From Thysanoteuthis rhombus (lineage: Eukaryota; Mollusca; Cephalopoda; Oegopsida; Thysanoteuthidae): a stretch of DNA of 64,000 nt. Location of the stretch: positions 60,101,228 to 60,165,227 of the forward strand of contig OY735212.1 in NCBI GenBank assembly GCA_963457665.1, in the 5' to 3' direction. The stretch's first letter is position 1; each line of letters opens with the position of its first letter. A model generated the notes under the pieces. The model was not told where the DNA came from and searched no databases. It worked only from the letters and a program-made list of their open reading frames with translations. Position numbers and translations under genes: made by a program. Shown piece after piece: positions 32,666 through 44,170 of this stretch.

Positions 32666-32944
32666 ATTTCTCTAATGAAATATTAAAGAATGAATTTTGG
32701 TTTTTGAAAGCATCAGTAAATATTTAATCTCATGCCTAAAAAAAAATGGAAAAAATACTCATTATGCTTCAGTAAACAAATCATCAGTCTTCATTTGGTG
32801 TTGGCAGTCTTTCTGCTCAAAATGTATTAAAATGATGTTTTCTTTTAGCTTGTTATACCAACAATTAGTCAGAATTTTTTTTAAATTCCAATGAATTATG
32901 AATCAAAATAATGCAAATTGTATTAAAAATATGATATAATAAAT

Positions 32945-33380
32945 TCTGACAAAAAGGCTGATGCCTGTAGGTGTAGACCTGAATGTACTTATGTATCATG
33001 TTATCCAATCAATTCACTGTGTGATACAAGTGTTCCTGAATTTTGTCTAAACTATTTTTGAAAGTGTGTTTAGTCTGAGAAAACTGCATATTGATGACTA
33101 TCTGCATTAAACCATTCATGATTTTATACATTTGGATTGTGTCTCCTTGTCAACATCTGCTGTAAACCAGGGATGGGAGTGTCAGTTCTTTTAAGTGGTC
33201 CTCGTGGTATTTGTCTTTTAGTGATGTAATTAGTTTAGTTGCTCTCCATTGAATAGACTCCAGTGTGTTATTATCCACTTGGAAATAAGGAACCCATATT
33301 ATATTGCTGTATTCTAGGTGTGGTTTTACCAGCTTTATATAATGTCGATATTGTTTGTGCATCTCTTGTATTATAAGACT
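32945..33380 (-). mobile_element. CR1/Jockey-like LINE remnant (end of RT domain and C-terminus)
   Basis: The minus frame 33150-33362 contains YIKLVKPHLEYSNIIWVPYF, then ESIQWRATKLITSLKDK and LKELTLPSLVYSR. This is the familiar thumb-region signature of CR1/L2/Jockey-type reverse transcriptases. After a short break it continues with GDTIQMYKIMNGL and FKNSLDKI, the end of such ORF2 proteins. No catalytic core or 3' repeat tail is present. It is clearly distinct from the RTE copies. Confidence 0.8.
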
Positions 33381-33574
33381 TTTTTATTATGGCACTATCT
33401 GACGATTAGACTTTTCTATCTAATCTTTATTTCCCTCTTATTCTCCTTCAATTTGTAGATAGGATTGTTCTGCTTCTTTTGTTTTTTTGATTTAAGAAAA
33501 ATATTTATTATTAGTTGTGTTAGTCTGGTGCATGATATATGATATTGTTTCATTAAACAAGGGTTTTTTGCAGA

Positions 33575-33890
33575 TGTGTCCACGCATCTCAATAGGACAC
33601 TTTTCAGTCAGTCAGTCTGTCTGTTGGTTGGTCTCAGTTACATTAAACATCAGAAATAAGAAGGTATGACATCATTAAGCAACCAACTACTATGATGTCA
33701 TAATTGAATGAACATGTTGACATTTTTTGCCAAAAATGATCATTTATGATTTTCATTGAAAATAATACTCTTGGAATATATTCATATCACAATATTTTAC
33801 AAGTATCAGTATAAATTGACTCAAAAGAATACTTCCTCTTGCTATTACTACCAAGGATAGACTCATTGTTGAACGTGTGGTTCTTGTTTT
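33575..33890 (-). repeat. family D repeat, minus-strand copy
   Basis: Read on the minus strand it begins CAAGAACCACACGTTCAAC and passes TTGAGTCAATTTATACTG and ATACTTGTAAAATATTGTG. It then passes ATGATGTCATACC-like sequence and CAACAGACAGACTGACTGAC, and ends in GATGCGTGGACAC. Confidence 0.65.
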
Positions 33891-34364
33891 TAATAGATAA
33901 ACAGTGCAATGAAATAATCACTTTTGCTTATTTAAAGCATACAAAAAGGATATGTAAGGTCTGATGATGGATGGGTTGAAGTTAAACTTTCTCTCTGAAA
34001 GGAAGTAGACATAAGAGTTAATTATGTATAATAGCTGTCCATAAGGGATAATATTACGTCTGAGGGGCCATGGGTTGATCCTATTAGACTGACAGAATAA
34101 GGTTGAACATGTAGAGGAAGAAACATAGACTTAGAAACCTTGATTACGGTAGCTATAAAGCAATTGAGATGAGATTATATATCAGCAGTTGAAGGTTGTT
34201 AGTAAAGAATGCCTAGTCAATCAACACTTTGTATAACCCGATCAGATGGTAGGCTGTCCAAGGTGTTTCTGTAGAAATACCGTTTCCTCCAAGTGCTGTG
34301 GTTCTAACTAAAATATTTGATGCAGATCGAAAGAAACACTTGAATACACAGAACAGATATTCAC
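33891..34364. other. unassigned sequence
   Basis: No repeat, RNA or coding signal was recognised. Composition is slightly less AT-biased than nearby. Confidence 0.4.
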
Positions 34365-34783
34365 CGATAGTGTCTGTTGCTTTGTAGCCTGGGTGTGCTG
34401 TGTGCTACAGGTGCATAAAAACACAAAAATATTTTAGTGTCTGTAAAAAGCAATGGTCAATTGAAATGTAGTGAAAGTGGTCTTGGTTGTGGAAATTAGA
34501 GAATTAATAATTTAAAAAAAAAAACTGTTTGGATATTTTTTTCCACCGGATTATTTAATTTTCCTCTCATCGAGTCTCTTATTTCTTTTTGTTAGTTCTT
34601 GTTCGTAACATCAAATGAGCAGGAGGGTGAAACTTTACAATTCGTCATCGGAACTATTTTCTCCACATTGAACCAAAAATGCTTCAACTGATCATTGCTT
34701 TTTAGAGCCACTGAAATATTTTTGTATTTTTATGCATCTGTAGCACACAGCACACCCAAGATACAAAGCACCATACACCACTG
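34365..34783. mobile_element. family A hAT-like foldback element
   Basis: The left arm (TTGCTTTGTAGCCTGGGTGTG, shown by parts GGGTGTGCTGTGTGCTAC and AAAATATTTTAGTGTCTGT) is inverted in the right arm (ACTGAAATATTTTTGTATTT, GTAGCACACAGCACACCC, CCACTG). The centre differs from the other copies and lacks the GGACACTATTATC hairpin. Flanks ATATTCAC and ACATGTAC agree at 5 of 8 positions, only weak evidence for an 8-bp target duplication. No protein is encoded. Confidence 0.7.
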
Positions 34784-35046
34784 ACATGTACGTGATTTTA
34801 ATATGATGTCCTAGAGCAATATTACTCTAGTATCATCTATGTTTTTACTCTCATCTATCAGCCTAATTTCACTGTATCCTATGATTTACCTTGCCTGAAA
34901 CAAAAAAAAATTGAGTCCTTTTTCTGAGGGAAGACCAATATCTGATCATCTGCTTGATTGATCTATAGGAATTCTGGATAAACAAAACATTTCCGATATT
35001 TATATAAAATCTTTTCAGATTTACATTATATGTTTATGATTTAGTA

Positions 35047-35395
35047 ACAAGAACCATAAGTTCAATGATGCATGCACCATCTATGATGATGGTAATAGTA
35101 GCAGAAGGTGAAAGTGCAAGTGGTCTTTCTTAAGTCAATTGATTCTCAAACTTGTAAAATATTGTGATTAGGGAATATTCTCCTGGTATTATTTTCAATA
35201 AAAATTGTATTTGTTCATTGTTTTTTTCCAATATAAAGATTCTATTATGATATCATTAGTGGCTGGTAGAAGAAATGATCAGGATAGTATTCTTTGATTG
35301 ATATCATAGCTTTATGACATTACCCCTCTTCCTCCCTTCCTATTTCTGTTGTTTATCATAACTGGGACAGATCTACCAACCAAAAAGCCACGATC
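35047..35395 (+). repeat. family D repeat, plus-strand copy
   Basis: CAAGAACCATAAGTTCAATG, a TGATGGTAATAGTAGCAG segment, TCTTTCTTAAGTCAATTG, TTCTATTATGATATCATTAG and ATCTACCAACCAAAAAGCC follow the family order. Confidence 0.75.
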
Positions 35396-35427
35396 ATAAA
35401 CTTGTGGTGTGAATGTAGCGTATTCAT

Positions 35428-35690
35428 CATCAGCCCCAGCCTTTTAGTATCCATTGTTGACCTTCCCCAGGATTGGTTAAACCTCTCTATCATGTGCATT
35501 ACGGAGCCAATACTCTCTCAACTTGTCCAATTCATCATGCCATCTCATTTTTTTACCAGCCACAGTTCCACATATGATCTCGGGAGATCCACATAGTGGA
35601 TGATGTCCAGTGATTTTCTGCCATTCTTGCAACATGATCAGCCCATTGCCATTTGAGTTTTCTGATGGATTCTGATTTTTCAAACTCCTG
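35428..35690 (-). mobile_element. RTE LINE 3' fragment
   Basis: The minus frame 35477-35683 has RWHDELDKLREYWLRNAHD, the RTE C-terminal signature, preceded by GNGLIMLQEWQKITGHH in a decayed frame. The 3' tail region with ATGATGA-like sequence lies at 35425-35432. It directly precedes the second family-F copy. Confidence 0.8.
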
Positions 35691-36334
35691 TTTTCTCCTT
35701 TATTTGAATTTTACAATTGATGCTTTTCTTTCCATCAATCGTGAAAATAGGGTCCAGTGAAAATAACTCCATTATATTTGTTTTGAAAAATAAAAATTCA
35801 ACCAGTATTTTTGGAAATACAATGGAAAACCCTTATGTGATAACTAAGGGAAACAATCAGGCAGCCAATGGAAGTGCTTCAAATGAGTCAGTGGCCAAAA
35901 GAGATTCGGGAAAATTATACAGACCCCTTTCAGTAATATCTATGGAGATTTTTTGTATCCGAAATACAACATTTTTAATCCAGTAGAAATGAGCCATTTT
36001 TGGGCTGAACCTGGAAAGAATTAAGGCCAAGCTGAATTTTGTGCCATGGATGGGGTTGGTAGTTTGCAATAACATACCCAAAATACACTCAAATCTAATT
36101 ATGGGGGAAAAAAGTTATGAGCATATGAAAAATAGCTGTATTTATCAAGTACTGGGAGGTATGGGATGAGAATTGACTTTGTATTAGAAATTATATATAA
36201 CTTTTGTAAATATTGCTCTATCCTCATGACTTCTTTCTATGGATGTTGGCAAAGGGAGGAGGTGTAATGCACTAAACCACAAACTCTGGATCAACTGGAG
36301 GAGCACTTTTGAAAAAAGGACAGACAGTCACATG

Positions 36335-36408
36335 TGAATGCATATACATACACACACACATATGTATATGTGTATATATATATATATATATACATGTGTA
36401 TATACACA

Positions 36409-36450
<42 letters not shown>

Positions 36451-36470
36451 ATATATATATGTATATATAT
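36335..36470. repeat. AC/AT/GT compound microsatellite
   Basis: Alternating CA, TA and TG runs form the left outer flank of the SINE pair. Confidence 0.85.
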
Positions 36471-36838
36471 GAATTATAAATTGCGTTATATCATATGGAA
36501 ACTTATTTGAAGTGATCTCCTATCATTACACAGTTAATATATCACCCAATTTAGACAACATAAAATGAATGAACAATTGAGAAGATGAGGCTGCTGCAGG
36601 AATCAAACCTGCCACCTATAGGGTAGTTGCTTCAACATAGCGATACTCTTTCCCCAGAGTTGAACAGAATTACTGCTTTCAAGTGGCAGGTTCAATTCCT
36701 GCAGCAGCCCTATTTTTTCTAATTGTTTATTCTATTTAAATTATCTAAATTGAGTGATATACTAACCGTGTAATGACAGGAGATCATATCAAAAGGTTTG
36801 TATATGATATAACACAAGTAATAATTCATTCTGCCCAT
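36470..36838. mobile_element. head-to-head (palindromic) SINE-1 pair, better preserved
   Basis: The left arm carries a minus-strand SINE (CAGTTAATATATCACCC, GCTGCTGCAGGAATCAAACC). The right arm carries the plus-strand copy (AGGTTCAATTCCTGCAGCAG, GATATACTAACCGTGTAATG). The tRNA-like heads, including a GAGTATCGCT-like D-arm region, lie in the middle between 36600 and 36680. Arms are about 165 bp. It is inserted inside family F copy 2. Confidence 0.7.
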
Positions 36839-36845
36839 TTCTTAA

Positions 36846-36917
36846 ATATATACATACATACACACATATATATATATAGAGAGAGAGAGATATATATAGA
36901 TATATATATATATATAC
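36846..36917. repeat. AT/AC/GA compound microsatellite
   Basis: ATACAT, ACACAT, (AT)n, (GA)n and (AT)n in series form the right outer flank of the SINE pair. Confidence 0.85.
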
Positions 36918-37342
36918 TGATGTACACACACATGCAATAAATATACCATTTAGGGGTTAGACTCCCACAAGAAAAAATAAGGCCCTACTGAATTTTGCAC
37001 CATTGACAATTTTTGTATCCTAACATGATAAATCCCAAATCTAATCTTGGCGCAAAAAGTTATTGACATGTAGAAAATTGCCATATTCAAAAAATATAAC
37101 ACTCAGATTTGGAGCTGTTTTGCAAAGTTACAAGAGAACTATTTTGATAAAATACGACTCAGCCAAACATGGTGGGAAGTGATGGAGAGTGGGGTGTTAT
37201 TGAGATTTTATCAAAGCAGTTCCTTTGTAACTGTGCAAAAGTACTGTAAATCTTCTTATTACCAGACATATTATCACTAGATTTAGTAAACACTGGACAA
37301 AAGTGCAGCCTGTAATAAACTTTTTACGTGAGCTTGAATACA

Positions 37343-37705
37343 TCATCATCATCATCAGTCTTGAATGTTTGTCATTGGACATAGAACTTCCTCAAGATTT
37401 GCCAGTCTCTATCATGGGCATCACAGCGCCAATACTTTCTGAACTGGTCTGGTTCATTTTGCCATTTTGTATTCTGCAGGCCTTCATTTTGTATGTGATC
37501 TCTGGGAATCCATGTTATGAGTCGTGATGTCCAGCAGTTTTGTGCCATTCTTGCAGTATGACCAGCCCATTGCCATTTGAGTTCTCTTATGGATTCTATG
37601 ATGTCTGAGACTCCTGTTTTTCCCCTAGTATATTATGCTGTCTTGTGATCTCTCCATGTGATGTTAAGCATGATTCTCTCCTATGCACGATAATGTTGGA
37701 TAAAA
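37343..37705 (-). mobile_element. RTE LINE 3' fragment with ATG tail
   Basis: On the minus strand it runs from an ERIMLNITWRDHKTA-like segment through VSDIIESIRELKWQWAGHT-like residues to a tail of four ATG repeats (37343-37354). It is 5'-truncated. It sits between family F and a family-B end. Confidence 0.8.
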
Positions 37706-37730
37706 AATCTACTGTTTTAGATATCAGATG

Positions 37731-37776
37731 ATTAGTTCAGGTACATGTGCAGGCTACGGTGATTCATTTATACAAG
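37731..37776 (+). repeat. family B 3' end only
   Basis: TTAGTTCAGGTACATGTGC followed by AGGCTACGGTGATTCATTTA is the canonical 3' terminus of family B. The rest of the element is replaced by the RTE fragment. Confidence 0.65.
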
Positions 37777-38925
37777 GTTCAGATATCTTGTCATATCAAA
37801 TATTAATAAACTTATAAATTTTCTTTTAGAAGTAATCAGGAAAAATGAGTGTTTCTAGATTGTATCCTGATTATTTGTGAAAAAAACTCAAGAAGAGAAT
37901 TAATTAGGATTCATTCAGCTAACATCTCAACTTTTTCTCTTGTAGTAAAGCAGTAGTAGAATAGCCTCGAAGAATTATTGCTATTATTCAGTTGCTTAGA
38001 TATGTATGTTCTGAAATGTAATTAAATTGATTTAAATCTATTAAAGAGGATGCCTATTACTGAGATCTGAAACCATAGATCAAAATGTGTTCTTTGCGTA
38101 AGAATTCAATTAGCTATGTGACAAATTACTATTTGAAATAAATTATATCATTGTCTTTCAAACTTGGGATATATTTTCTCATAGAACACAAAAATAAGTA
38201 CCTATGATACAAAATTTGATGAAGAATTATTTTGCATAAAATGAATTACTGAAATATTTTCTCCTAAAAATTTTCATACTACATATGATTGCTAATCTGT
38301 GTGAAAAGAACAGTATGTTATAATTCCACTTAAATAGTTGTTTAATTATCTAACCAGCTAACAAACCATTGGGTGAATAATTAATCATTTCAAACCAATT
38401 AATTGTTTGTACTCTCATGTCTCTTTGAATTCATTTTGATTAGTGTCTGAATTATTTTTATAGGTTCATCTCAGTAGTTCAAGCATTGAACTTATTGCTT
38501 TGTTTACAATTCTGAAAAGGAAATGTTTCTTCTAAACTCATTTTGAAATAAAAGTTATTCATTTTTGCTGCCATAAATCTTGAGAAAGAGTAAATATCAG
38601 GATCTCTCTCCATAGTAGAGCATTAGATAGATTTTAGCAAGGCTTTTCTTGTTGCAACTCCTTCTGCATTCAAGGTAGCTGTGTAGTCACAGGAGAAGTC
38701 AGGATCCTTTTGGTCACATTAGTAATGTCCCCAGATTATGCATTAGCCAGATATTTTTTTTTTAAAAGATGCCGCAGGAGTTAGTGTGAGCAAATATCTG
38801 GTTTTATCATTTGTTGATTGTTTTCATACAATTCTTTTGGGATTTTATCTTATAATTTCATGAGGATTCTACATGAAATTACATATTCTGGAAAATAGTT
38901 TTGAAATGGTAGAATTTCATTTACC
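37777..38925. other. unassigned AT-rich stretch
   Basis: No repeat shared with the window, RNA gene or coding frame was recognised. Confidence 0.4.
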
Positions 38926-39312
38926 GACAAGAACCATGAATTCAACAATACAGCCATCAGTGGTGATAGTTGGAGAAAGAGGAGAAAGTAGTCTTTCTTT
39001 GGGTCAGTTGATTCTCATACTTGTAAAATATTACAATATTGAAATATTCCTAGAGCATTATTTTAAATAAAAATTGTATGGCCATTTTCGGGGTTTTATT
39101 GGGGTTTTTTCTTACCATTTTTATCTTTTTTAAAATGCAAAAATGCCAAATTCATGCATTTTATTTTGATTTGGCAATGAGTTTCTTAATGATGTCATGC
39201 CTCTAATGACATCCCGCCTCTCCCTTCCTTCCTATTTCTGTTGCTTAATGTAACTGGGACTGATTGACAGACCAAAAAGCATCTTATTGAGATGTGAGGA
39301 CACCTCTAAAAA
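38926..39312 (+). repeat. family D repeat, plus-strand copy
   Basis: CAAGAACCATGAATTCAAC, GGAGAAAGAGGAGAAAGTAG, TCTTTCTTTGGGTCAGTTG, ATTCTCATACTTGTAAAAT, CTCCCTTCCTTCCTATTTC and AAGCATCTTATTGAGATGT follow the family order. The 65-codon frame across it is not a gene. Confidence 0.75.
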
Positions 39313-39556
39313 TAGAAATTTAGGCCGACATTTGACCAAAACAAAACTTGAAATACAGCAGGTCCTTTAAACCTTTTCTTCTTAATATCAGTAAACAGAT
39401 GAATTAATGACTAATCTCAATTATCTCAAACTATTGATTCTAATTTAGATTTTCATTTCATTAAAGCCATCAGATGCCCATTATATTGGTTTTCTTCTTG
39501 AATTTCATGTTTTTTTTTAGTTGGAACTATAGATCAATTTCCTGTAAAAAGTTATA
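39313..39556. other. short unassigned spacer
   Basis: No feature recognised between the family-D copy and the mariner derivative. Confidence 0.4.
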
Positions 39557-39558
39557 TA

Positions 39559-39975
39559 TGAGTGTTTGAAAAGTAATTATGTATTTTCACATTTGGAAAG
39601 TAATTATATTTTTTAAAATCACAATTACCATTTTGAAACCTTTTAAACTGCAGCTGGCATTTACAAGCCTTCACTGCATCAGGATATAATTCACAAATGT
39701 TTCTCATTGCCTGCTAAGCAGTACTACCCTTTCAAAATTCATCCAGTGAGCAACGGCGTATTTGTTGCTCTTTAAAGTCTCTATCCTTCATTGGGTTAAA
39801 CTTTACTATACACCGTGAACGAGATGTTCCTGGATAGAATGGACTATGAACTGAATTCAGGTATTGTTTTGTACCATTTAACTTACCTTAGTTGGTTGGC
39901 TTATAATTCATAGAAATGAAATATATAATTACTTTCTGAACATGAAAATGCATAATTACTTTCCAAAGACCCTAA
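39559..39975 (-). mobile_element. mariner-type internal deletion derivative, 417 bp
   Basis: It is flanked on both sides by TA (39557-39558 and 39976-39977), as expected for Tc1/mariner target duplication. Ends are inverted (minus reading TTAGGGTCTTTGGAAAGT and TGAGTGTTTGAAAAGTAATT). Each end has a second GAAAGTAATTAT about 28 bp inward, like doubled transposase-binding sites. Between them, on the minus strand, lies only the start of a mariner transposase helix-turn-helix region (AMRNICELYPDAVKACKCQL in decayed frame). Everything from the second helix through the DDD catalytic domain is missing. It cannot move by itself. Confidence 0.8.
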
Positions 39976-39977
39976 TA

Positions 39978-40584
39978 CTTGACTTTTTATTGCATGCAAT
40001 ATGTATTACTCAGTTTTATTTCTCCTGCTCTGTTCACTGATTAAAGTTTAAAGCTTATAATTCTTATCTACTATTGGATTATTGCCAACAGGAACCTACT
40101 TTCTTTGAAATTAACAAAACAATTTAACAATATGTGACTAATTGATGCTTATTTCTCTTCTTGTAAATGCTCCAGATTAGTCTAAGAGAGTACATAACAG
40201 GTCAATCAGTTGTTATCTTGAATAGCATACAAACACATTTTACTTTAATAAAAATAGGTAGGCTTCAAACTTAGTCACTTGTACTATCTAGTTATAAGCC
40301 ATGTCTTTTCTGTAGTTTTGGGATCAGTGACAAAAATGTGGCTAATTTGTTCTCAGATTTTATTGTAATATATCAAAGTCTACTCTTAGTCTCTTCAAAT
40401 TAAGATATCATTATCTACAATTTTATTGGTGGTCATTTTGTAAGGGTAAAGCAATAAATTCTTTATCCACCAATTGATCTATTGTTTTTGTTTTAACTTT
40501 TTTGATAGTTAAACATAAATAAAGGTTCTTAATCCAAAAGAAATGTTGCTTATTTTATTTTGAAAATTGAAATTGCTCAACATG
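39978..40584. other. unassigned AT-rich stretch
   Basis: No supported feature. Confidence 0.4.
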
Positions 40585-40930
40585 TTAGAACCAGAACGAT
40601 AAGTTCAATGATGCGTCCACCATCTATTGTAGTAGTAGTAGTAGGAGGAGGAAGAAGAGCAGATAGTCTTTCTTTGAGTCAATTGATTCTCATACTTGTA
40701 AAATTTTCTGCAAGTATTATTTTCGATAAAAATCATGTGGACCTTGGACATTCTATTATGACATCATAACGGCTGGTAAAAAAAAAATTGATCTCAATAG
40801 ATGTTCATTTAATGACTTCACACCTTTTATTGACATGATGTCTCTTTCTTCCTATGCCTGTGGTTTGACATTACTGGGACTGTCTAATCGTCTGAAAAGC
40901 ATCTTATAGAAATGTATGGACACTTCTTAG
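40585..40930 (+). repeat. family D repeat, plus-strand copy
   Basis: AGAACGATAAGTTCAATGATG, shown by its core AACGATAAGTTCAATG, is followed by (AGT)n(AGG)n, TCTTTCTTTGAGTCAATTG, TTCTATTATGACATCATAAC and AAAGCATCTTATAGAAATG. The (AGT)/(AGG) stretch is longest in this copy. Confidence 0.75.
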
Positions 40931-40954
40931 AGAGAAAAAATTCAAAAGGAAGTT

Positions 40955-41004
40955 CAGTGATGTAGTCTTGCAAATTTCAGGTTTGTAGCACCCAGATACA
41001 CACA

Positions 41005-41037
<33 letters not shown>

Positions 41038-41095
41038 AAAGAGAAAAGACTCTGTAGCTCATTTGGCTGATTGGTCAGCCATTTGTTAGGCTACA
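40955..41095 (-). repeat. family B 5' half with expanded CA tract
   Basis: On the minus strand, GTAGCCTAACAAATGGC, ACCAATCAGCCAAATGAGC and CTACAGAGTCTTTTCTCTTTG are the family-B 5' end. The short GTGTGT of other copies is expanded here to a CA/GT tract of about 34 bp (41002-41035). Confidence 0.6.
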
Positions 41096-42608
41096 GAGAT
41101 AAGATTTAGTAACACATCTTTAATAGCCTTTAGACCTTCCTATTATTTATTGATGTATGTTTGCAATGCTTTCATAATGTTGTGCTTTTTACAGTTTATA
41201 GACAGTACGTTTTTGTATGTATGAAATGGGTAGATGCCTATTTATGAAAGTGTTAGAATCTACATGTTATATTCACTGAGATCATACGTGACAAAAGTAC
41301 AATTTTTTCGTTGCTTGGCTTATAATTCATTTCGATTTCTAAGCTAGGAGCTCATGAATATGGAAAAGTCAACTACTTCAGGTTGACAGACATTTATTTC
41401 AATTGTATGTTATTTATTTTTTAGGTACAACCAGTCCATTTTCAAGCTATTTAGTTCTGAATTAAGCTACATGAAATATAGTGTTCTCTTTTTAATATCA
41501 CTGGTTCAACATTTCCATGGTCCTTATTTTCTTTGATATTTTGGAGTATTCTTAACCCATCATACGCTAGATGGAAGTTAATAATGAAGAAAAACAAGAA
41601 AAAAAAGGACAAATTCTGTTCAAATACAACAATTCACCATTTTTTACGGCATTTTACATTTGTTAACATTTGTTTCTGAAATAAAATTATTTCTTTCCAG
41701 TTGAGTTTTTAAGTTAATCCCTGTTATAATGAATAATCATTGCATCGAAAATAAAACAAAAAATATTGTCTGAAATGCAATCCTAATTCTTTATTTTGAA
41801 AAATGGTTTTTGAAAAAGAAATATGTAGTGTGATGTGAAAAAAAATATTCTCGTCTTTCTTTGCCCACTCTTTGTATCATATCTTTCTATCTTTACCAAC
41901 ACTTTGTCTCTTATTATCCCGTCCTTTTATCAAGAGAACAACTTACTTTCTCTGTTAGGAACGCTGTCTACTTTCTCTAACCTCTCTCTTTTCGGGTCAC
42001 TTGATTCCTTACAAATGCCATTAATCAATTCAATTTTCGTTTCAACAAGTCAACTCATGTTGCAGTTTTGAAAAAAGACAAAAAATTCAAGAGAAGTAAT
42101 TTAGTTGTAATAAGCTTAGTTTCTTTGCTCTATTAACTTTAAAATTCTACTGAATTGGTGCTTTGAGGCCGATTTTGGCTTTTTAAGATTGTTTTGTTAG
42201 TGTTGAAATACGAGACATTAGATTTGGATAAGATTAATATCTGAATTGCCACATTGCATGTAAATGGTAATTTAAAAGGCAAATTCATGGTAAAAGGGGG
42301 CCCAAGATGGATCGATTGTAGAAATTAAGAACATCTACTTGTTGTTATTTACCTTCAAACTTGAATATTGAATTACTGAGAAACAGAATTTTTCTTTTAC
42401 TTTCTACATAGTCATTGTTCAGTAAGGAGAAAATATGGGTACATAGAATTTTTGACCAGCTTTTATGTAAAACTTCCATTTTGGGAAAGATTTTCACTGT
42501 AATCAAGTGATGTTATGTACAAGTCAAGTTCAGTACAAACATTTGAAACCTATGATCTATTATAAGCTATGAAGCCTTACTTTTTCTTTCTGATAAAACA
42601 GAGAACAG
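41096..42608. other. unassigned AT-rich stretch
   Basis: A 78-codon plus frame (41835-42071) has no domain character. A TTTTTTAG|GTACAA motif at 41424 is listed among weak ratchet-like sites. Nothing else. Confidence 0.4.
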
Positions 42609-42985
42609 GCCTGGTTAGACACTCCATAGAAACCGTCATGTGACCTTCTTTTGGCAGCATGCCATGCTGGTGGCAATCCATTAGAAAAAAGGGGGATTAA
42701 TGAGTAAGTTGCTTGACTCTTTTTTTTGTTGGGCAGTGATCACTAAAGATTCTGAATTTTCAAAAAGTAGATCCAAACTAGGGACTAATTTAGCATAAAC
42801 TTACATTGTAAGTTGGACCTCCACTAAAAAGACATTTAGGAGAATAATGAAAGGAACAAAAAAAATTTCTAGACAGTAAATTTTCAGCCCTCTAGCTCTA
42901 TTCGTGCAGCCTGTACATACAATACATACATAGCCAGCCAAACTTGAAAACTTAAAAAACCCATTTCAATAGTTTTGGTTGACAA
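42609..42985 (-). repeat. family C repeat, minus-strand copy
   Basis: The plus-strand order GGTTAGACACTCCATAGAAAC, GGCAGCATGCCATGCTGG, AGTGATCACTAAAGATTC, TAGGGACTAATTTAGC and CTACATACATAGCCAGCC-like sequence is the reverse of the plus copies. Confidence 0.7.
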
Positions 42986-43639
42986 ATTCTAATTTGTAAG
43001 TTCCAATCTTTTCCTGGCCACAATACACAATATTGTATTTGTTCCAAGTGGTTGGCTTCAACTTTCAAAGTTCTGAATATGAAGAAAGAGAAAAGCCTTC
43101 CTTAGAGACATTTTTTTTCTTTGTAGTTTGGCCTATATATTCCTATGATCTGTTGATAGGACTAACAAATTTATCCCTTTTTTTTTGGCAACATTTGCAT
43201 TTCACTTTGGTTACCCTCAGCAATTCTCTCATTTTCTCTACATCACTCCAAATACTCTCTTTCTCTTTCGACTACAACCCACAATTTTACTTATATCTTT
43301 TTATGACTGTTCCCTCTTATCCTAATAAAGACAACCACAATAATCCTATCTACTAGGTTCTATTCTCATTGCATATGAATAGGTTGGCCAAGTGGGGTTT
43401 TTTTTATCAAATTGTCATTAGTTATTGATTCTATGAGGGATTTACTTTGAAAGTTCATTGTGCTAACTACCAAAATTATTAAAATAAAGCCAAGTATAGG
43501 AAAACTTATACTCTTCTATCTTATTTTGTTTACTCAAGAATTGAGACCTGTAAAAATATTATGAATTACTACAATGTGGAACTTGTATTCAGTTTCGTAC
43601 TTTTGAAATTAAAAAAAAAAATACACTTTGAAAAAAACG
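42986..43639. other. unassigned sequence
   Basis: The 107-codon plus frame (43033-43356) is Phe/Leu/Ser-rich with no known domain, in T- and C-rich DNA. I do not call it a gene. Confidence 0.4.
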
Positions 43640-43813
43640 TTTTTAGAGGGTACCTAGTGATGTCCTCCTGCAAGTTCTTGAGATTTTAGCCCCCAAAATA
43701 TGACCAGGAGTGCATTGAGACATACACACACACACAAGCAAAGAAAGAAGAACCTGTAGCCCACTTGGCTGGTTGATTGAGTGGGCCACTTGTGAAGCAA
43801 CAGTGATTCAATT
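43640..43813 (-). repeat. family B 5' half, minus-strand copy
   Basis: The minus reading starts TTGAATCACTGTTGCTTCAC and gives CACAAGTGGCCCACTCAATC, CCAGCCAAGTGGGCTACAG, TCCTGGTCATATTTTGGGG and CTTGCAGGAGGACATCAC. The 3' half is absent. Confidence 0.6.
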
Positions 43814-44170
43814 GTTCATAATGAAATATTAAGTTATGCCATCTTATATTTTCAAAATGACTAACTACTAAAGACCGAACAGAACAATGCTTAAATTGAG
43901 TGGTCACAGATATCACACTTCTTCCTTTTAGGTCTGCAATAGTCATGGGTAATATCTGTTATATAATAGATCATTTTGGGATGTCAGTTTAGCTAAATGT
44001 GAACCTATTGATAATTATGTTTCCAGTTCAAATATTTTGTTTTTAAGTCAGACCCCAAACCAATTTTTAGAGATTGTATTTCATTTTTTTTAATCATTTT
44101 AAAAAGTGAAAAAATAGAATCGGGAAAAGTCTTTATTGTGAAATAGTCCATGATTCTTCACTCTACCAAT

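Larger units (their letters stand above)
35740..37330 (+). repeat. family F repeat, copy 2, interrupted by a SINE pair
   Basis: It matches 18555-19760. The block 36340-36920, absent from copy 1, consists of AT/AC microsatellites and a palindromic SINE-1 pair, a clean insertion polymorphism between the two copies. Homology resumes with ACTGAATTTTGCACCATTGAC (by parts GAATTTTGCACCATTGAC) near 36989. It ends close to an RTE fragment at 37343. Confidence 0.75.
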
